Shown here one piece after another: positions 1-8,521 of a stretch of 64,000 nt of DNA (its first letter is position 1; every line of letters begins with the position of its first letter). This DNA is from Methylomonas fluvii (lineage in GTDB: Bacteria; Pseudomonadota; Gammaproteobacteria; Methylococcales; Methylomonadaceae). Under the pieces are notes generated by a model. The model had not been told where the DNA came from. It saw nothing but the letters and a program-made list of their open reading frames with translations, and searched no databases. The stretch is from NCBI RefSeq assembly GCF_014850975.1, contig NZ_JACXST010000002.1:310001-374000 (forward strand). The letters are read 5' to 3'. The translations under genes were made by a program, and so were the position numbers.

Positions 1-1
1 T

Positions 2-709
2 CTGGCGGGTGCTGGCATTTTCGACCAACGCTGGACTGAAGTGCGCAAGCAGTTGCTGCGCGATAGCCGGATTAAACTGACCGAACAGCTGGTAGCCTGG
101 ATCGCCTCCTCCACGCAGCCCGCCCCGGTGCTGGTAAGCGGTTCGGCTATCGGCATCTACGGCGATCAAGGCGATAAGTTCCTCACTGAAAATAGCGCGA
201 GCATTGCCGATTTCTCCCAATATTTGTGCGCCGATTGGGAATCGGCAGCCTTAGAAGCGGAAAAATTCGGCAGCCGGGTCTGCCTGATACGCACCGGCTT
301 GGTGCTGGGTGATAATGGTGGCATACTGAAACGCATGTTGTTGCCGTTTCGTTTGGGATTAGGCGGCCGCATGGGGAATGGCAAGCAATGGATGTCCTGG
401 ATTCATCTGCATGACTGGCTGGCTATTGTCGAAGCGATGATAGAACAACCGGCAATGCGCGGCCCATACAACGCCACAGCCCCAGAACCGGTCAGCAACC
501 AACAATTCAGCGCCAGCCTGGCCAGCGTACTTAAGCGGCCGCAGCTAATGCCGATGCCGGAAGCAGCCCTTAAATTATTGCTGGGCGAAATGGCGGCTCT
601 GGTCTTGGGCAGCCAACGCGTGTTGCCGGAGCGCTTACTGGCCCAGGGCTTTGCCTTTAAATATTCACAGCTGGATACCGCATTGCGCGATATTTTGCAT
701 AAACCCTAG
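2..709 (+). CDS. TIGR01777/SDR39U1 family epimerase-like protein (5' end outside window)
   Basis: C-terminal part of an extended short-chain dehydrogenase/reductase of the YfcH/SDR39U1 type. The reading frame is open from base 2, before the first available GTG at 41. The residues read there (LAGAGIFDQRWTEVRKQ) match the family's conserved stretch just after the N-terminal Rossmann fold, so the gene starts upstream of the window and the GTG is internal. Visible family features are the GSAIGIYG segment (catalytic Tyr region), RTGLVLG and a MSWIHLHDW block. The family is annotated as a nucleotide-sugar epimerase relative; its substrate is not established and no function should be assumed. It ends 20 bp before the next gene on the same strand. 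Confidence 0.88.
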   Translation: MAGAGIFDQRWTEVRKQLLRDSRIKLTEQLVAWIASSTQPAPVLVSGSAIGIYGDQGDKFLTENSASIADFSQYLCADWESAALEAEKFGSRVCLIRTGLVLGDNGGILKRMLLPFRLGLGGRMGNGKQWMSWIHLHDWLAIVEAMIEQPAMRGPYNATAPEPVSNQQFSASLASVLKRPQLMPMPEAALKLLLGEMAALVLGSQRVLPERLLAQGFAFKYSQLDTALRDILHKP

Positions 710-729
710 ATTTAAAACCGGGCATCTTT

Positions 730-1239
730 ATGTTGATCGACAGTCTTTCCTTGCTATTTGCCTTTACCTCTTTCGTCACCTGGTACGAAGCGCTGTTGGT
801 GGCGCTGGCATTGGGCTGCTTGGTATTTTATCTGACACCCTCCCCCGCCCAGGAATGGGAAGAACGTACGCCGGCGACGCTGTATTTTTACCTACAATGG
901 AGCTGGCTGGGTTATCTGCGCTTAAAAGACGCGTTCTATCCGTTTTTTATCCTGTACAACGCCGTATTATTTTTCATCGACTACCGAATTAACGAAGGCA
1001 ACTTCACCGTCGCCAGCTGGGTGACCATCCACATTATCATGGCGATGCCCCTGATTTACTGGACCGGCGCCGTGTGGCGCTGCTCCGACAAAGGCGCCAG
1101 CAGAATTTGGGCCGCAGTGGCGCGCATGATGACGGTAGCGGCGTATTTCGATTTGCTGCTGCGCTGGGTGATTTATCAGTATTACCCCAATATCCTGTTT
1201 AATTGCCAACAAATGATTATTCATTGGGGCGACTGCTGA
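730..1239 (+). CDS. Hypothetical integral membrane protein
   Basis: 169-residue protein that I do not recognise by name. It has hydrophobic segments near residues 17-38, 70-85, 95-115 and 130-150, so an inner-membrane protein with about four helices is likely. The sequence is rich in Trp and Tyr. It starts at an ATG 20 bp after the preceding epimerase-like gene and stops 4 bp before the photolyase ATG, so it is probably co-transcribed with phrB. No catalytic motif is visible. A role linked to the photolyase is possible only from position and is not shown by the sequence. Confidence 0.75.
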   Translation: MLIDSLSLLFAFTSFVTWYEALLVALALGCLVFYLTPSPAQEWEERTPATLYFYLQWSWLGYLRLKDAFYPFFILYNAVLFFIDYRINEGNFTVASWVTIHIIMAMPLIYWTGAVWRCSDKGASRIWAAVARMMTVAAYFDLLLRWVIYQYYPNILFNCQQMIIHWGDC

Positions 1240-1243
1240 GCCA

Positions 1244-2635
1244 ATGGCGAAAAAACGCTACAAAACCTCACTGTTCATTTTCCGCCGCGATTTACGCCTG
1301 GACGATAACACGGCTCTCAACGCCGCGCTAAACGATTCCCGGCAAGTCATCGCCTGCTTTATCTTCGATCCCAGGCAAATCCAAACGCATCCTTACCAAA
1401 GCACGCCGGGCTTGCAATTCATGTTGGAGTCGCTGAGTGATTTGCAGCAACAACTGCAACAGCAAGGCGCCCTGCTCTATATTTTCAACGACCAGCCGGC
1501 GCACCTCCTCGCGCCATTGAAGCAGGATCTAGGCATCGAAGCGGTATTTGTCAATCGCGACTACAGTCCATTCAGCCGGCAACGGGACAACGAACTGCGC
1601 GAACAATGCGAAACACTGCATCTGGCTTTTCACAGCCAAGCCGATTTGCTGCTGACCGAACCGGAGCAAGGTTTAAGAAGCAACGGCAAGCCTTACCAAG
1701 TATTCACCGCGTTTCATCGGCAAGCCCGGCTCCAGCCGGTATCGGCTCCGCAGCGCTTGGCACCCGGTAAACTATCGGCAACAGCCTATGCCGGCCACAA
1801 ACCGGAGCTGCTACAGCAACTGCAACAGCCCCACCAAAACGCGTTGCCCGGTGGCCGACAAGCGGCGTTGGCCCGATTAGCCATTATCGGCAGCTGCAAA
1901 AACTACCTTGCGGTCCGCGATTTTCCGGCCATGGCCGCCACCAGCCAACTGTCGGCCTATTCAAAATTCGGCTGTTGCTCGGTACGCGAGATTTTTTACA
2001 GCATCCAAGCCGAACTCGATCCCGACCACCCCCTGCTCCGACAACTGTATTGGCGGGATTTTTTCACCCATATCGGCTTTCATTTCCCGCATGTATTCGG
2101 TCACGCCTTTGATAGACGTTACGACGGCTTGCTCTGGCGCAACGGCCAGGACGACTTTTGGGCCTGGGCCAACGGCCAAACCGGCTTTCCGATTGTGGAC
2201 GCGGCCATGCGCGAATTGAACCAGACCGGCTGGATGCATAACCGCTTGCGGATGATCGTCGCCTCGTTTTTGGTGAAGGATTTACACGTATCTTGGCGCT
2301 GGGGCGAACGCTACTTCGCGCAACGCTTGCTGGATTACGACCCTTGCGTCAACAACGGCAACTGGCAATGGGCTGCTTCCACCGGCTGCGATGCGCAACC
2401 GTATTTCCGGATCTTCAATCCCTGGCTGCAGCAGAAAAAATTCGATCCACAATGTGTGTATATCAAAACTTGGATTCCGGAGTTGCAACGCTTCCCGACA
2501 GAAGTCATCCACAAATGGGAAAAGCATCCACAATCCGGCGACTACCCTCGGCCAAGAGTTGACCACGGCGCGCAAAGCCAGCTGATCAAAGCCCAATTCA
2601 AAGCCCTGGGCAATACCACGGCTACAGAGGAGTAA
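1244..2635 (+). CDS. phrB: Deoxyribodipyrimidine photolyase (class I CPD photolyase)
   Basis: Light-driven repair of cyclobutane pyrimidine dimers in DNA, using FAD and an antenna chromophore. The 463-residue length is normal for class I photolyases. The N-terminal alpha/beta antenna domain starts with SLFIFRRDLRLDDNTAL (residues 10-25). The C-terminal FAD-binding domain holds the family signature blocks: YWRDFFTHI, FPIVDAAMRELNQTGWMHNR, and the NNGNWQWAASTGCDAQPYFR region with Trp residues of the electron-transfer chain. It starts 4 bp after the preceding membrane-protein gene and is followed 3 bp later by the lipocalin gene, so it sits inside an operon. A cryptochrome-like role is less likely because the dimer-pocket residues look intact. 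Confidence 0.95.
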   Translation: MAKKRYKTSLFIFRRDLRLDDNTALNAALNDSRQVIACFIFDPRQIQTHPYQSTPGLQFMLESLSDLQQQLQQQGALLYIFNDQPAHLLAPLKQDLGIEAVFVNRDYSPFSRQRDNELREQCETLHLAFHSQADLLLTEPEQGLRSNGKPYQVFTAFHRQARLQPVSAPQRLAPGKLSATAYAGHKPELLQQLQQPHQNALPGGRQAALARLAIIGSCKNYLAVRDFPAMAATSQLSAYSKFGCCSVREIFYSIQAELDPDHPLLRQLYWRDFFTHIGFHFPHVFGHAFDRRYDGLLWRNGQDDFWAWANGQTGFPIVDAAMRELNQTGWMHNRLRMIVASFLVKDLHVSWRWGERYFAQRLLDYDPCVNNGNWQWAASTGCDAQPYFRIFNPWLQQKKFDPQCVYIKTWIPELQRFPTEVIHKWEKHPQSGDYPRPRVDHGAQSQLIKAQFKALGNTTATEE

Positions 2636-2638
2636 ACC

Positions 2639-3157
2639 ATGCGTTATCTACCCATACTCTTATTAAGCTTGCTATGCGCCTGCACCGGTATCCCGGAAGG
2701 CATCAAAGTGATAGACGGCTTCGAATTGGAACGCTATTTGGGCACCTGGTACGAAATCGCCCGCCTCGATCACAGCTTCGAACGTGGCCTGACCGACATC
2801 AGCGCCGAATACAGCCTGCGCGATGACGGCGGCGTCAAAGTGTTAAACAGCGGCTACGACGCCGAGCAAGGCCAACGAAAAATCGCCGAAGGCAAAGCTT
2901 ACTTTATCGACAAACCGGACATCGGTCGCCTGAAAGTCTCCTTCTTTGGGCCGTTTTACGGGGCGTATAACATCATCGCTCTGGATAAAAACGCTTACCG
3001 CTATGTGATGATCGCCGGCCCGGATCGCGATTATTTATGGATACTGGCCCGTAGCCCGGAGCTGGAACCGAGCATCCAACAAGATCTGATTCAACAAGCC
3101 AAAAGCCTGGGTTTTGCCACTGACAAACTGATTTTTGACCAACACCCCAAGCAATAA
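2639..3157 (+). CDS. blc: Bacterial lipocalin, outer-membrane lipoprotein (Blc-like)
   Basis: Lipocalin of 172 residues with a type II signal peptide. The lipobox is L12-C13-A14-C15, so the mature protein would be lipidated on Cys15. The hallmark GTWYEIARLDHSFERG (residues 35-50) is the lipocalin GxW motif, and the later YRYVMIAGPDRDYLWILAR segment matches the second and third structurally conserved regions of Blc. In this family the beta-barrel binds lysophospholipids and fatty acids at the outer membrane during envelope stress. Asp is not at +2 after the Cys (it is Thr), which is consistent with outer-membrane sorting. It lies 3 bp after phrB and 11 bp before the DUF523/DUF1722 gene. In several bacteria lipocalin and photolyase genes cluster together. 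Confidence 0.93.
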   Translation: MRYLPILLLSLLCACTGIPEGIKVIDGFELERYLGTWYEIARLDHSFERGLTDISAEYSLRDDGGVKVLNSGYDAEQGQRKIAEGKAYFIDKPDIGRLKVSFFGPFYGAYNIIALDKNAYRYVMIAGPDRDYLWILARSPELEPSIQQDLIQQAKSLGFATDKLIFDQHPKQ

Positions 3158-3168
3158 CAGGATTAAAC

Positions 3169-4110
3169 ATGCAGAAAATTTCGGTGGGCATCAGTGCCTG
3201 TTTGTTAGGCCAAGAAGTACGCTACGACGGCGCGCATAAATATCACAGCTACATCGAACGCACGCTGGGTCAATACTTCGAATTTAGAGCATTCTGTCCG
3301 GAAGTCGAAGCCGGTTTGGGCATCCCCCGCCCCTGCGTACAGTTACGGGAAACGCCGGACGGCATTCGTTGCGTCGGCGTGAAGGATCATAGTTTCGACG
3401 TGACGGAACGCTTGGAACAGGCCTCTGCCCGGCAACACGATTGGCTGGGCGGCTTATGCGGGTATATTCTGAAAAAAGATTCCCCCAGCTGCGGCATGAC
3501 CCGCGTCAAGATCTATAAAAACGACATCCCCACGCGGCAAGGCACGGGCATTTTTGCCGACTATTTACAGCGCACTTTCCCTAGTCTACCGGTGGAAGAA
3601 GAAGGCCGGCTGGGTGATCCCGGCCTGCGGGAAAACTTTATCCAGCGCGTGTTTGTGATGCGCCGCTGGCAGGATTTATGCGAACAAGGTTTGACCGCGC
3701 ATGGTTTGATTACCTTTCACAGCCGGCATAAATTGATCGCAATGAGCCACGAACAAAACCAGGCCCGCGAGCTGGGGCGGATTATTGCCGGTGTCACTAA
3801 CGCAGACATTGAAAACACCGCCGCTGCCTATATCGGCGCCTTGATGACCTGCCTGAAAATCGTCGCCACCCGCGGCAACCATGTCAACGTCTTGCAACAC
3901 ATCCAGGGTTATTTAAAGCACAAGCTGGACAGCGACGACAAACAAGAATTGGTGGAAACCATCGAAAATTATCGCATCGGTTTATTGCCGCTGATCGTGC
4001 CGCTCACCCTACTCCGCCATCACTTCCGTAGAGAGCCGGATGACTTTATTGACAACTCCTATTACATGCTGCCGCATCCGGCGGAATTGTCGTTGTTGAA
4101 CAGTATTTAG
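3169..4110 (+). CDS. DUF523 + DUF1722 protein (YbgA-like two-domain protein)
   Basis: Two-domain protein of 313 residues. The N-terminal DUF523 domain (about 1-150) carries conserved cysteines in ISACLLGQEVRYDG, FCPEVEAGLGIPRP and LKKDSPSCGM, which suggests metal or cluster binding. The C-terminal DUF1722 domain (about 185-305) contains LITFHSRHKLIAMSH, as in E. coli YbgA. YbgA homologues are commonly found beside photolyase genes (ybgA-phr in E. coli), and here the gene follows phrB and the lipocalin gene on the same strand. The biochemical function is not established. The ATG at 3169 has a purine-rich stretch just upstream. Confidence 0.9.
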   Translation: MQKISVGISACLLGQEVRYDGAHKYHSYIERTLGQYFEFRAFCPEVEAGLGIPRPCVQLRETPDGIRCVGVKDHSFDVTERLEQASARQHDWLGGLCGYILKKDSPSCGMTRVKIYKNDIPTRQGTGIFADYLQRTFPSLPVEEEGRLGDPGLRENFIQRVFVMRRWQDLCEQGLTAHGLITFHSRHKLIAMSHEQNQARELGRIIAGVTNADIENTAAAYIGALMTCLKIVATRGNHVNVLQHIQGYLKHKLDSDDKQELVETIENYRIGLLPLIVPLTLLRHHFRREPDDFIDNSYYMLPHPAELSLLNSI

Positions 4111-4113
4111 CCG

Positions 4114-4314
4114 CTACTGCAGTTGCTCCCGCTCGCGCTGATAGGCGTCGAAACTTTGCCTCCGTTCACAATCGTTGGCCATGGCTTTTTGGCACTGCAA
4201 TTGTCCGGCATTCTGCAACGCATGATAACCAAGCCGCTGCGGCCAATCCGCACTGCAAGCGCTGCACAAGCCCAACACCCAGGGCACAAAGGTTATGGCT
4301 TTGATTCTTCGCAT
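4114..4314 (-). CDS. Small putative lipoprotein
   Basis: 66-residue protein on the minus strand, convergent with the DUF523/DUF1722 gene and ending 3 bp from it. It starts MRRIKAIT, followed by a hydrophobic stretch ending in LGLCSACS, which resembles a lipobox with Cys17 or Cys20 as the possible lipidation site. The C-terminus, with paired Cys residues and a FDAYQRERE tail, resembles a group of short gammaproteobacterial lipoproteins ending in YxxYxRERE. No function is known. An overlapping minus-strand frame at 4107-4289 is a shadow. Confidence 0.6.
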   Translation of the reverse strand: MRRIKAITFVPWVLGLCSACSADWPQRLGYHALQNAGQLQCQKAMANDCERRQSFDAYQREREQLQ

Positions 4315-4375
4315 ATTTCCGCCTCTACATGCTCTACCTAGTGTATGTTGGACTCAGTGACGATTGACCGATTTC

Positions 4376-4403
4376 GGGTTACGGGTTACGGGTTACGGGT
4401 TAC
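4376..4403. repeat. Four tandem copies of a 7-bp unit GGGTTAC
   Basis: Perfect short tandem repeat of four units in the non-coding gap between the small lipoprotein gene (minus strand, ending its 5' side at 4314) and the 3' end of the SulP gene at 4539. The rest of this 224-bp gap shows no clear gene or terminator. Such arrays are prone to slipped-strand length change. No function is evident. Confidence 0.9.
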
Positions 4404-4538
4404 AGAATTCAGAGACAGCTTTCCAGCGATGAATCTGAAGAAGTGACGGTATATGCCCCCCATCCCAAACTTTTCCAGTGAGAGAAGGCGCGGATTTACT
4501 TTTTACGACAGCCTCCTCTGGGTGGATAAGCAGGGAAG

Positions 4539-6173
4539 TTATTTTTTAATTATATCCATAGCGATCTGTTGTATTCGGTCCACCACATTTGGCTTGCCGA
4601 CTTGACCGACCAGCCCTGCTCGGCGGAGTTTTTCGAAGACATTCGGTCTTGCGCCGCACAGGATTAGTCGGGTTTTGTGCCGTTTGCAATTATCCAGCAA
4701 ATCCCACAGCGATTGCAGGCCGGTTGCGTCGATGAAAGGCACTTTTTCCAGGCGCAAGACCAGAATTTCGGTATGGCCGTGAATCACTTCCAGCGCGGAT
4801 TCCAATCGTGCCGCCGCGCCAAAAAAGAAAGGCCCTTCCATGGCAAAAACCACGGTATTGGCTGGCAGCGTAAAATCCGCATCATCGAGTTCTTCCATGA
4901 CGGCGTCATGCGCTTGCTGCTCTATGCCCACGGCTTCCGACATGCGTTTCATGAATAACAGCGCCGCTAGCATCACGCCGATATTGACGGCGATGACCAA
5001 ATCGCTGAACACGGTGAGCAAAAAGGTAATCAGCAGCACCGCCACATCCGACTTCGGCGCGGTTCTGAGCATGTGGCCGAAACGGTGCAACTCACTCATG
5101 TTGTAGGCTACGACAAACAAAATGGCGGCCAACGCGCTCAGCGGAATCAACGACGCATAAGGGGCCAGCAACATGACGATGCCGATCAAGGTCAAAGTAT
5201 GCACAATCCCCGCCAGTGGACTGTTGCCACCATTGCGCACATTGGTCGCCGTGCGGGCAATCGCCCCGGTAGAGGCAAAACCGCCGAACAATGGAGAGCA
5301 TATGTTCGCAATCCCTTGACCGATCAATTCCTGATTGGCGTCATGTTTGGTGCCGGCCATGCTGTCGGCGACCACGGCGGATAGCAGCGACTCAATCGCG
5401 CCCAGCAAGGCAATCGTAAAAGCCGGGCCGATTAATTGCAGCACCTCCGATACCGAGATTGCCGGCAACTGGAATTGCGGCAACTGCTGCGGAATGCCGC
5501 CAAAGGCGCTACCTATTGTCGCCACGCCATCCCATTGCCATTGCCACTGCGCGCAGGTGGCAATCAGCATGGCGACCAGCGGGGCGGGAATGCGTTTCAG
5601 AATCCGGCCGGAAATCAGCAACACCGCCAAGGTCAAGCCGCCTAGCAAGGTGGTTTCAACGTGCAGCCCAGGAAAAGCCTGCGCCAACGACCAAAATTTT
5701 TCATGAAATTGCTCGGCACCGGCTGCGGGGCTCAAGCCAAAAAAGTCTTTCCATTGCCCCTCAAAAATGATGACGCCGATACCGCTGGTAAAGCCGACGA
5801 TGACCGGATCGGGTATATATTTGATGACACCGCCCAACTTGGTGAGCCCCATCAGTAATAATATGATGCCGGCCATCAAGGAGGCTATTTGCAAGCCGCC
5901 GATGCCGTATTTGCCGGTAATGCCGGCTAGAATCACGATAAAGGCGCCGGTTGGCCCTGCGATCTGCACGCGGCTGCCGCCAAACAAGGATGTCAGCCCA
6001 CCGGCCACGATGGCCGTGTATAGCCCCTGCTCGGGTTTGGCGCCAGAGGCTATCGCAAAGGCCATGGCCAGAGGCAGCGCCACTACGCCGACAATCACGC
6101 CGGCCAACAGGTTATTCAGCCAATGCGCCCTGGACAATAAACCCGCGCGACTGGCTTCAAGAATTGCAATCAT
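4539..6173 (-). CDS. SulP family anion transporter with C-terminal STAS domain
   Basis: SLC26A/SulP transporter of 544 residues. The first ~430 residues are strongly hydrophobic with the family pattern of 10-14 helices. They include VGVVALPLAMAFAIASGAKPEQGLYTAI near residues 30-57 and the GIANICSPLFGGFASTGAIARTATN signature around residue 290. The C-terminal STAS domain (about 440-540) includes LRLEKVPFIDATGLQSL, where the Asp-Ala-Thr-Gly loop matches anti-sigma-factor-antagonist folds. SulP members move sulfate, bicarbonate or other anions, and the substrate cannot be told from sequence. No carbonic anhydrase gene is adjacent. It is transcribed alone, divergent from the gspE operon across a 490-bp gap. 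Confidence 0.93.
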   Translation of the reverse strand: MIAILEASRAGLLSRAHWLNNLLAGVIVGVVALPLAMAFAIASGAKPEQGLYTAIVAGGLTSLFGGSRVQIAGPTGAFIVILAGITGKYGIGGLQIASLMAGIILLLMGLTKLGGVIKYIPDPVIVGFTSGIGVIIFEGQWKDFFGLSPAAGAEQFHEKFWSLAQAFPGLHVETTLLGGLTLAVLLISGRILKRIPAPLVAMLIATCAQWQWQWDGVATIGSAFGGIPQQLPQFQLPAISVSEVLQLIGPAFTIALLGAIESLLSAVVADSMAGTKHDANQELIGQGIANICSPLFGGFASTGAIARTATNVRNGGNSPLAGIVHTLTLIGIVMLLAPYASLIPLSALAAILFVVAYNMSELHRFGHMLRTAPKSDVAVLLITFLLTVFSDLVIAVNIGVMLAALLFMKRMSEAVGIEQQAHDAVMEELDDADFTLPANTVVFAMEGPFFFGAAARLESALEVIHGHTEILVLRLEKVPFIDATGLQSLWDLLDNCKRHKTRLILCGARPNVFEKLRRAGLVGQVGKPNVVDRIQQIAMDIIKK

Positions 6174-6663
6174 TGGAAAGGTTTTAAATGTTTATCGAGG
6201 GGATCCATGATAGCACCCGGGTTGTAGCGATTGCGGCGGGAAACCAGTCGTGACAGCCGAATCGATCATAGCCCCTTGAAAATATTGTGCAGTCTGGTTG
6301 GGTACACATCGCGTCACTTGTGCTAGTCGCTACCATAATGACCCTCTATCGGTGCGCGAGCGTACCCTGTATCTGGATTTTGAAACAAACCAAATTATTG
6401 TCGGAATACAGCCGGTTTGATGCCATTGGTCTGAGCATACTCAATGGCTCAAATAGGCCGACTGCCGGAAACTACAAAAAAGCGGGAACCCAAGCGAGTC
6501 AAAACCCCTGACACTCGCTATCCCAAAAACAAGAAACTGTTCGGTCAGTTCTTTATTCCGTTTCTAACGCGGCACAAGAGTCACTACGCTATAAACAATT
6601 ACTGCCGGACTGTGTGGAAAATCGCTACAATGCGGCGGAGTTCTGCACGTTTAGGCTGATACA
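6174..6663. other. Intergenic region between divergent SulP and gspE genes
   Basis: 490 bp with no convincing gene. Short open frames at 6287-6511 and 6444-6659 have no family resemblance and poor ribosome-binding context. A TACAAT hexamer at 6626-6631, about 33 nt before gspE, could be a -10 element, but no good -35 lies at the right distance. The gspE promoter must lie in this region if the secretion operon starts here. Confidence 0.5.
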
Positions 6664-8376
6664 GTGAACATGGAAACCGTCGAAAAATCCGAAAAATACG
6701 CCGCCTTTCTCAGCTTGTTAAAGAGCAAGGGCAAACTCTCCGACAGCGATTTGGGTAAAGTCCGCCGTATGCAAAAATCGGCATTGGACGACTCCGTGCC
6801 GCAGCTGCTGATCAAACTGGGTTTGTGTTCGGACAGTGACATCGCCGTCAGTTTCGCCGAAGCCAGCGGCATTCCCCGCGTGACGCCCGAGCACTATCCG
6901 CCGCAAACGCCGCTACCTGATAGCGTTTCGCAGCGTTTTTTAAAGCAATACCATGCCGTGGGTCTGGCGGCGGACGACGAACAGATCCAAGTCGCGGTGA
7001 TGGACCCGGAAGATGAATATGTGACGCAAGCGCTGCAACTCGCCACCGGCAAACCCATTAAATTGCAAATCGGCCAGCTTTCGGAAATAGACGCCGCTTT
7101 GGAATTGCAATACGGCGAAGGCAAGTCGCAAATGGACAAGCTGATGGACAACCTCAATGTCGAGGAAGAAGGCAGCGAAGACCTGGAACACTTAAAAGAC
7201 TTGGCCAGCGAAGCGCCCATCATCAAAATGGTGAACTTCATTCTGCAAAAAGCCGTGGAAAGCCGCGCCTCGGACGTGCATATCGAGCCCTTCGAACAAA
7301 GTCTGAAAGTGCGCCTGCGTATCGACGGTGTGTTGCAAGACATCGACTCGCCGCCGGTAGCCTCCACCGCCGCCGTGCTGTCGCGGATCAAGATCATGGC
7401 CAAGCTCAACATCGCCGAGCGCCGCCTGCCGCAGGACGGCCGGATCAAGTTGCAAATGATCGGCAAGGAGCTGGATTTGCGGGTTTCCACCATCCCGACC
7501 CTGCACGGCGAAAGCGTGGTGATCCGTTTGTTGGACAAGGAAAACGCGGTGCTGGATTTTGAAACCCTGGGCTTCGTCGGCAAACAAGCCGAACGCTTCA
7601 TGGAAGTATTGGCGCAACCGCATGGCATTTTGTTGATCACCGGCCCAACCGGTAGCGGTAAATCCACTTCGTTGTATGCGGCGCTAAAAACCCTGAACAC
7701 CTCGGAACGCAAAATCATCACCGTCGAAGATCCGGTGGAATACCAACTGGAAGGTATCAACCAAATTCAGGCCAAGCCGCAAATCGGCCTGACTTTCGCC
7801 TCCGCCCTGCGTTCCATCGTTCGCCAAGATCCGGATGTGATCATGATCGGCGAGATGCGCGACCTGGAAACCGCGAAAATCGCCGTACAATCGGCGCTGA
7901 CCGGCCATTTGGTGCTGTCCACCCTGCACACCAACGATGCCGCCGCTGGTGTTACCCGTTTGCAGGACATGGGCCTGGAAGAATACCTACTTAGCTCGAC
8001 CATCAACGGCATCTTGGCCCAGCGCCTGGTGCGCCGCCTCTGTCCGCATTGCAAACAAGCCCTTCCGGCCTCGGAAACGCTGATCGAAGAAATGAAACTG
8101 CGGCAGTGGCAACCAAGCGGCGAAATCCTGCTGCACAAACCGGCCGGCTGCCCCGCCTGCAACGGCATAGGCTATAAAGGCCGGCTGGCAATCATCGAGT
8201 TTTTGACGATGACCGACACCATCCGCAAGCAAATCATGAAACACGAAGAAGCCTTCGTGATCCAACAAACCGCCATTCAGGAAGGCATGCAAACCATGTA
8301 TGAAGACGGCGTCGGCAAAGCCTTGCAAGGCATTACGACATTGGAGGAAGTATTAAGGGTAACGACCGAAGCGTGA
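6664..8376 (+). CDS. gspE: Type II secretion ATPase GspE
   Basis: Cytoplasmic hexameric ATPase that powers the type II secretion pseudopilus; 570 residues, normal for GspE/PilB. The N-terminal MshEN-type region covers about 1-160. The C-terminal ATPase has a Walker A GPTGSGKST around residues 327-335, an Asp box (VEDPVEYQLEG), Walker B (DVIMIGEMRD) and a His box (STLHTNDAA). A four-Cys zinc module is present: CPHC at 460-463 and CPAC at 496-499. The start used is GTG at 6664, 8 nt after an AGG. The ATG at 6670 is the alternative. It is separated from its partner gspF by the autotransporter gene, which is unusual for the family's usual gspE-gspF adjacency. Confidence 0.95.
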   Translation: MNMETVEKSEKYAAFLSLLKSKGKLSDSDLGKVRRMQKSALDDSVPQLLIKLGLCSDSDIAVSFAEASGIPRVTPEHYPPQTPLPDSVSQRFLKQYHAVGLAADDEQIQVAVMDPEDEYVTQALQLATGKPIKLQIGQLSEIDAALELQYGEGKSQMDKLMDNLNVEEEGSEDLEHLKDLASEAPIIKMVNFILQKAVESRASDVHIEPFEQSLKVRLRIDGVLQDIDSPPVASTAAVLSRIKIMAKLNIAERRLPQDGRIKLQMIGKELDLRVSTIPTLHGESVVIRLLDKENAVLDFETLGFVGKQAERFMEVLAQPHGILLITGPTGSGKSTSLYAALKTLNTSERKIITVEDPVEYQLEGINQIQAKPQIGLTFASALRSIVRQDPDVIMIGEMRDLETAKIAVQSALTGHLVLSTLHTNDAAAGVTRLQDMGLEEYLLSSTINGILAQRLVRRLCPHCKQALPASETLIEEMKLRQWQPSGEILLHKPAGCPACNGIGYKGRLAIIEFLTMTDTIRKQIMKHEEAFVIQQTAIQEGMQTMYEDGVGKALQGITTLEEVLRVTTEA

Positions 8377-8521
8377 GCCGTTTAATCGACGCTCGACAAC
8401 AGACTTTCTTTGATCTGAACCTAGAAAGGCTTTGAATAACGAAGCCAACATACCGCATAACAAATAGCGTCAAGTGGAATATGACTAAAACCCACTTTTT
8501 AATCAACATCATGGATTCAAG

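Noticed and set aside
6287-6659. Two short plus-strand frames between SulP and gspE
   Set aside because: There is no good start context, no family resemblance, and the translations have irregular composition.
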